Shown: positions 60,041 to 64,000 of the stretch, piece by piece
Layout: each line of letters opens with the position of its first letter
How positions within the stretch are numbered: the first letter of the stretch is position 1
NCBI RefSeq assembly: GCF_024972775.1
Contig: NZ_CP092282.1
Location: 2,101,001 to 2,165,000 of the forward strand
Reading direction: 5' to 3'
DNA from: Dehalobacter sp. DCM
GTDB lineage: Bacteria; Bacillota; Desulfitobacteriia; Desulfitobacteriales; Syntrophobotulaceae
Length of the DNA stretch: 64,000 nt
Translations under genes and position numbers: made by a program
The notes under the pieces: model-generated
The model's database searches: none
The model's input: only the letters and a program-made list of their open reading frames with translations
What the model was told of the DNA's origin: nothing

Positions 60041-61849
60041 AAAACAGGAAATTCCTGTTTTTTTGTTTATCTGGGGAACAAAAATAACAAAAAAAGAGGG
60101 GATCACCCCCTCAACGCCGCCACTAACCGTTTGGTTCCTACCATATTGATGGCTCGTCGTAAATTGTAGGCAAGGAAACTAAGCCCCAGCTCGCCTGTGG
60201 TTTTTTCTATGCCCTTACATAACAGGTAATGTGCTCCATGGTACCACTTGACCGTACCAAAAGGATGCTCCGACAGACATAACCGTAATTTTTGCATTGG
60301 AATGTCATCGCGAATATGTAGAATCACTTTCTTTTTCGTATTGCGTTTGAGAAGCTTGAACGCATTGTAAGGGGTCTCCGACACCGGATACACCTGTAAA
60401 GGATGATGGGATGAGCCGTACATCAGAACAGGAATATATTTCGAATCCGGTCCAAATTGAACCACCTTGTAATTCTTTCCCGAGGTGCAGCGGTTGGTGC
60501 AAACCCGGCAAGCATGGCGGTTCTGGTAACGGGCATTGCCGCCTCTGTGAGTTCGTACCCGAGTTAAAACACAGCCCATAGGGCAGGTCACCGTATCGTT
60601 TTCATGGCGGATAAAACAACTGAGCTGGTCTTGTTCTTGGACTTCAATCTCCATGATGGTGTTTTCGTAACATTGAGGCAGAACGCCGGCTTTAAGACAG
60701 CGCTGAATGTCTTCGGGTTTGGTCGAATTTCGATCGTCTTCAGAGATGGTGGCTTCTTCATGCTCCAAAACCAACAGACGCTCATCCTTATCGGTTTTAA
60801 GCCCGACATGGGGAATAATCCCGTTCATCACGCATTGCCTGATCTCCTCTTTGTCGTCATACCCTTTATCTGCGGCGGCATGAATGGTTTCTACACCAAA
60901 GGTCTCCTTGGTATTCTGGGCAACTTTCGTCAGGTAGTTGTAATCGTTGCAGGAATTAGTCACTTCATATTCGGCGATCAGATGACTGGTTTGATCGACC
61001 GCCGTTTGCACGTTGTAGCAACAGGCATAACCGTCTTTGGTCCGCATCATTCGGGCTTCGGGATCCGTGGTTAAGAGCTGCGTTTCTTCGGATTCCTTTA
61101 ATTCCTGTAAATAGGTTTCATACAGTTCCTGACGCTTTTTTAGTTCGGCCAATTTTTCTTTAATTTCGCCGGAAGCGTATTTTGCGGTTCCCGGATCATC
61201 CTGATCAGCTTGATCCAGAGCGTTAAGATAGTTGGTGATGTTTTCTTCGATACGCAAGAGTTTTTTCTTTAAAATTTCTTCATTATACATTTTCTTGCGA
61301 CCGTTGACGGCTCTGAATTTGGAGCCGTCGATGGCAATAAGTTCCCGTTCATAGAGTTTAAGATCCAAGCATATTTTAACAAACGCTTTAAAGACGTGTT
61401 TGAGCGCTTTAGCATTGTCTTTGCGAAAGTCGGCGATGGTACGGAAATCGGGTGTGAGGCGGTTTAGAAGATAGAAGAGTTCGATATTGCGTCCGCATTC
61501 GGTCATCAGTTTCCGGCTGGAGCGGATACGGTTAAAGTAACCGTAGACGTAGAGTTTAAGGAGGGCTTTGGGATCATAGGGAGGCCTGCCGGTGGCAGCC
61601 GGGTGGGCATGGGTAATTCCGAGTTCAGAGAGGTTGAGGTGGTCGATAAAGGCATCAATAACACGCACCGGGTTATTTTCATCGATTAGTTCCTCCAGGG
61701 TTGAGGGGAAGAGATGTTGCTGGCTTCGATCTTCGCCGGAGATGTATCCCATAGTGACCTCCAATAAACGGAAATAAGGTGTTTATAGGAGTATTATAGC
61801 ATAAAATGGAAAATAATGGAATACATCTAAGGGGTTTTCGGACAGTCTG
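60041..61849 (-). mobile_element. IS1182-family element, copy 3 of 3
   Basis: Identical to copies 1 and 2. It is followed by repeat copy 4, and then the sequence departs (AGAGCAGGAATTTTCC) into what should be the original chromosomal flank. Confidence 0.8.
60103..61752 (-). CDS. IS1182-family transposase, copy 3
   Basis: Third identical copy of the transposase at 56387 and 58245, complete, same signals. Confidence 0.9.
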   Translation of the reverse strand: MGYISGEDRSQQHLFPSTLEELIDENNPVRVIDAFIDHLNLSELGITHAHPAATGRPPYDPKALLKLYVYGYFNRIRSSRKLMTECGRNIELFYLLNRLTPDFRTIADFRKDNAKALKHVFKAFVKICLDLKLYERELIAIDGSKFRAVNGRKKMYNEEILKKKLLRIEENITNYLNALDQADQDDPGTAKYASGEIKEKLAELKKRQELYETYLQELKESEETQLLTTDPEARMMRTKDGYACCYNVQTAVDQTSHLIAEYEVTNSCNDYNYLTKVAQNTKETFGVETIHAAADKGYDDKEEIRQCVMNGIIPHVGLKTDKDERLLVLEHEEATISEDDRNSTKPEDIQRCLKAGVLPQCYENTIMEIEVQEQDQLSCFIRHENDTVTCPMGCVLTRVRTHRGGNARYQNRHACRVCTNRCTSGKNYKVVQFGPDSKYIPVLMYGSSHHPLQVYPVSETPYNAFKLLKRNTKKKVILHIRDDIPMQKLRLCLSEHPFGTVKWYHGAHYLLCKGIEKTTGELGLSFLAYNLRRAINMVGTKRLVAALRG

Positions 61850-61898
61850 ACCATAATTCGTCTGAAAACCCGCTAACCATGCGGGTTTGCGGTTTTTT
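61850..61898 (+). repeat. 49-bp direct repeat, copy 4
   Basis: Same 49 bases as copies 1-3, here followed by a seventh T and a second hairpin (AGCAGGAA/TTCCTGCT with a T-run, ~61902-61926), a terminator that probably belonged to the tRNA before the IS insertion. Confidence 0.85.
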
Positions 61899-61960
61899 TA
61901 GAGCAGGAATTTTCCTGCTTTTTTTTGTCAAATTATACAAATTTGCCAACGATGGCATAG

Positions 61961-62074
61961 GAATTTAAACTTCTTAACTTTATAAGTCCGGATGTCATTA
62001 ATTACAAATTAGATACTTATGAAGAAAAATGTGGTCCAATTACAAAAGAACTAGTAAACTTGGCAAGAAAGTAA
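61961..62074 (+). pseudogene. Tail of an unknown gene (about 37 codons)
   Basis: A coding-like stretch without start signal reads '...FISPDVINYKLDTYEEKCGP' and '...ITKELVNLARK' before a stop at 62072-62074. The composition (Glu/Lys-rich helix at the end) looks like the C-terminus of an oxidoreductase or flavodoxin-like protein. A stop codon lies directly before it, so only the tail is left. It may have been removed by the IS events or an older deletion. Confidence 0.35.
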
Positions 62075-62132
62075 ACAAAAAGGAAATATTGTGGGTTAGT
62101 GAATGTTAAAGCGTATAGAGTCGGTGATGAAA

Positions 62133-62165
62133 AACGCAGGACGTTCAAAATGAACTACCTGCGTT
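62133..62165 (-). terminator. Terminator of the MerR gene (minus strand)
   Basis: AACGCAGG/CCTGCGTT plus an inner GTTCA/TGAAC stem, followed on the minus strand by TTTTTC. It overlaps the stop codon region of the MerR gene. Confidence 0.75.
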
Positions 62166-62597
62166 GATAAACTTATGGTATTCTTTAGGGATTTTTTCTA
62201 GTTGTATATTATTACTATCGTGAATAGCGCAGGTGCCGGCTTCTTTAGCGGCTTCATAATACCAGCACTTGAAATTGAGCATTTCAAGCATTTCCTGCAT
62301 TTCTTGGATCTGCTGAATCACGGCGTCCCGTTGCGATCGGATTATGGAGAGGCGTTCTTCAATCGTAGTATCACCCATTATGCTGCAATCCATGAAGTGT
62401 TTAATGTCTCTGATGGGCATGCCTGTTTTTTTCAGGCATTCAATCATTTTTAATCCAGGCAGGTCTTCATCTTTGAACATACGTATCCCGCCGCTAGAGC
62501 GTTCCACAAACGGAAGCAAGCCTTCTTTATCATAGTACCTTAATGTCAAAGCAGTAACATTAAGTTTCTTCGCCATCTCGCCAACGGTATAGATCAT
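62145..62597 (-). CDS. MerR-family regulator
   Basis: 150 residues: N-terminal MerR helix-turn-helix ('YTVGEMAKKLNVTALTLRYYDKEGLLPF', in part TVGEMAKKLNVTALTLRYYD), then a long coiled-coil ('IQEMQEMLEMLNFKCWYYEAA') and a tail with two Cys (CWYYE, GTCAIH). The two Cys could sense redox or an electrophile. It is divergent from the alcohol dehydrogenase gene and most likely controls it through the palindrome at 62644. Confidence 0.85.
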   Translation of the reverse strand: MIYTVGEMAKKLNVTALTLRYYDKEGLLPFVERSSGGIRMFKDEDLPGLKMIECLKKTGMPIRDIKHFMDCSIMGDTTIEERLSIIRSQRDAVIQQIQEMQEMLEMLNFKCWYYEAAKEAGTCAIHDSNNIQLEKIPKEYHKFINAGSSF

Positions 62598-62639
62598 TTG
62601 CAGACCTCCAAAATCTCAAGAGAAATTTTAAAAAACACA

Positions 62640-62670
62640 TTGACTTAAAGTTAACTTTAAGATATAGAAT
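62640..62670 (+). promoter_or_regulatory. MerR-type promoter/operator of the alcohol dehydrogenase gene
   Basis: TTGACT (-35, 62640-62645) and TAGAAT (-10, 62665-62670) are separated by 19 bases, the overlong spacing that MerR activators correct by DNA distortion. The spacer is filled by the perfect 18-base palindrome CTTAAAGTTAACTTTAAG (62644-62661), the expected regulator site. Confidence 0.75.
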
Positions 62671-62776
62671 AATAACGAACTTAATGTTTGAAGTATAACA
62701 CACATAGTATTCAAACTCAATTTTTGATGTTATACGGCATCATCATATACTGAAAAATGCAAAGGAGATCAATTTA

Positions 62777-63946
62777 ATGTTAGGAAATTTCAGTTATTCA
62801 AATCCAACCAAAATATATTTCGGAGAAGACGCGTTAAATTATTTGAACGAGGAACTTGCTAAGTATGGCAAGAATGTATTGCTGGCATATGGTGGCGGTT
62901 CCATTAAGAAAACTGATCTGTATGACAGGATTGTCAAAATTCTTAAGGACAACGGCAAAGAAGTCTTTGAGGATGCAGGCGTTATGCCCAACCCTACTGT
63001 CGAAAAGCTATATGAAGGCTGCAAGATAGCCAAAGAGAACGATGTGGATCTGATATTAGCGGTAGGCGGCGGCTCGGTCTGTGATTATGCTAAAGCAGTG
63101 TCGGTTTCGACCTATTGTGAGGAAGATCCGTGGGATAAATACTTTCTGCGAATGGAAGATGTCGATAATAAGATCATCCCTGTAGGATGCGTTCTGACTA
63201 TGGTCGGCACCGGCTCGGAAATGAATGGTGGCTCTGTCATCACCAACCATGACACCAAGCTGAAAATTGGTCATGTGTTTGGTGACAATGTGTTCCCTAA
63301 GTTCACTATTATGAACCCCGTATTTACCTATACCATACCGCACTATCAGATGGTTGCCGGCTTCTTCGATATCATGTCACACATTTTGGAGCAATACTTC
63401 ACCAATGAGGATGACAACACCTCTGATTATGTCATGGAGGGCTTGTTAAAGTCTTTGATCCATAGTTCCAGGATCGCAGTCAAGAAGCCTACAGACTATG
63501 AAGCGAGAAGCAACATCATGTGGACGGCAACATGGGCGCTCAATACCTTTGTCGGCAAAGGTAAATCACAAGACTGGATGGTCCACATGATTGGGCAGTC
63601 CATTGGCGCCTATACGGATGCTACACACGGAATGACACTGTCCGCTATTTCCATACCATATTACCGGTTCATCATGCCTTTCGGGCTTAAAAAGTTCAAG
63701 CGCTATGCAATCAACGTTTGGAATGTAAACCCTGAAGGAAAAACAGACGAGCAAATCGCAAAAGAGGGACTCGACCAAATGGAAGCTTATATGAGAGAGA
63801 TTGGCTTTGTGATGAGCATCAAGGACTTGGGTGTAACTGAGGATATGCTTGACGGTATCGCGAAAGGTTCTTTCATATTGAAAGGTGGATATAAAGTTTT
63901 AAACCATGATGAAATCGTCCATGTATTGAAAAACAGTATGATTTGA
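62777..63946 (+). CDS. Iron-containing alcohol dehydrogenase, butanol dehydrogenase-like
   Basis: 389 residues with the Fe-ADH pattern: 'NPTKIYFGEDALNYL' at the start, 'AVGGGSVCDYAKAVS' (NAD(P) loop), 'VGTGSEMNGGSVITN' and metal-binding His residues in 'DIMSHILEQYFT' and 'YTDATHGMTLSAIS'. This subgroup (BdhA/YqhD/YugJ) reduces aldehydes with NADPH. MerR-type control and the aldehyde-reactive neighbour suggest detoxification of an aldehyde. RBS is AAAGGAG. The last 54 bases of the window hold no gene. Confidence 0.9.
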   Translation: MLGNFSYSNPTKIYFGEDALNYLNEELAKYGKNVLLAYGGGSIKKTDLYDRIVKILKDNGKEVFEDAGVMPNPTVEKLYEGCKIAKENDVDLILAVGGGSVCDYAKAVSVSTYCEEDPWDKYFLRMEDVDNKIIPVGCVLTMVGTGSEMNGGSVITNHDTKLKIGHVFGDNVFPKFTIMNPVFTYTIPHYQMVAGFFDIMSHILEQYFTNEDDNTSDYVMEGLLKSLIHSSRIAVKKPTDYEARSNIMWTATWALNTFVGKGKSQDWMVHMIGQSIGAYTDATHGMTLSAISIPYYRFIMPFGLKKFKRYAINVWNVNPEGKTDEQIAKEGLDQMEAYMREIGFVMSIKDLGVTEDMLDGIAKGSFILKGGYKVLNHDEIVHVLKNSMI

Positions 63947-64000
63947 GGATATATTGACTGTATAGCTGAGTTTGCACACCACTTGGAAAAAAGGCACAGC

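Overview
The window looks like chromosomal DNA from a low-to-mid GC, spore-forming, strictly anaerobic Firmicute of the Desulfitobacterium/Desulfosporosinus (Peptococcaceae-like) type. This is an inference from gene content: electron-transfer flavoprotein genes followed by a membrane HdrD-like Fe-S oxidoreductase, several molybdenum and iron-sulfur oxidoreductases, a rubredoxin, the HepS/HepT menaquinone side-chain genes, two YjcZ-type small spore proteins, and strong GGAGG ribosome binding sites throughout.

Layout. 1-1.4 kb: the end of a LysR regulator and a decayed IS200/IS605 element. 1.5-6.8 kb: a flavoprotein, a NuoF-like subunit whose flavin and NADH motifs are degraded, and a NuoG/GltD-type Fe-S flavoprotein. 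7.1-9.2 kb: a XylR_N/V4R/PucR-type regulator behind a sigma-54-like promoter and a 23-codon ThiS-like micro-ORF. 9.3-25.4 kb: a catabolic block with an SDR, a glycerol-dehydrogenase-type enzyme, two ketoacyl-synthase-III-like proteins (one without the catalytic Cys), an MFS transporter, a ferredoxin plus an AOR-family tungsten/molybdenum enzyme, a glycyl radical enzyme with its activase, a CoA-acylating aldehyde dehydrogenase, phosphate butyryltransferase and butyrate kinase. 25.5-29.2 kb: the remnant of a third molybdopterin oxidoreductase, two more MFS transporters and a 35-bp-stem hairpin. 29.4-37.8 kb: two tandem, nearly identical molybdopterin oxidoreductase/Fe-S pairs behind a sigma-54 promoter, a Cys-rich small protein and a sigma-54 activator. 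38-64 kb: mostly household genes (rubredoxin, XRE regulators, EtfBA-HdrD, HepS-TatC-TatB-HepT, TatA, YjcZ proteins, QueH, MATE, Ca2+/H+ exchanger, glycerate kinase and hydroxyacid dehydrogenase, tRNA-Leu), then three identical tandem IS1182-family copies in the tRNA terminator, and a MerR/alcohol dehydrogenase pair.

How the genes may work together. The 1.5-37.8 kb part reads as one inducible anaerobic catabolic island. The XylR_N/V4R sensor type is known from aromatic-compound regulators, and the two molybdopterin pairs resemble the pyrogallol transhydroxylase / resorcinol hydroxylase / acetylene hydratase side of the DMSO reductase family, so a polyhydroxylated aromatic or related ring compound is a reasonable guess for the substrate. 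The glycyl radical enzyme has the GCVEP dehydratase-type motif and is followed by a PduP-like dehydrogenase and the Ptb/Buk pair. This suggests a final sequence of hydroxylated intermediate to aldehyde to acyl-CoA to acyl-phosphate to acid plus ATP, with no microcompartment shell genes in view.

The most striking direct observation is a promoter module of about 50 bp (core near TTATCCGTCCAGTTTGA, then a -10 box) ahead of four separate transcription units of the block: the SDR, the GldA/KASIII operon, the ferredoxin/AOR operon and the glycyl radical operon. The distance from the core to the -10 box is identical (36 nt) in all four. This ties these enzymes into one regulon, probably controlled by the adjacent PucR-type regulator. 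The pathway itself and its substrate are not something I can name from sequence alone.
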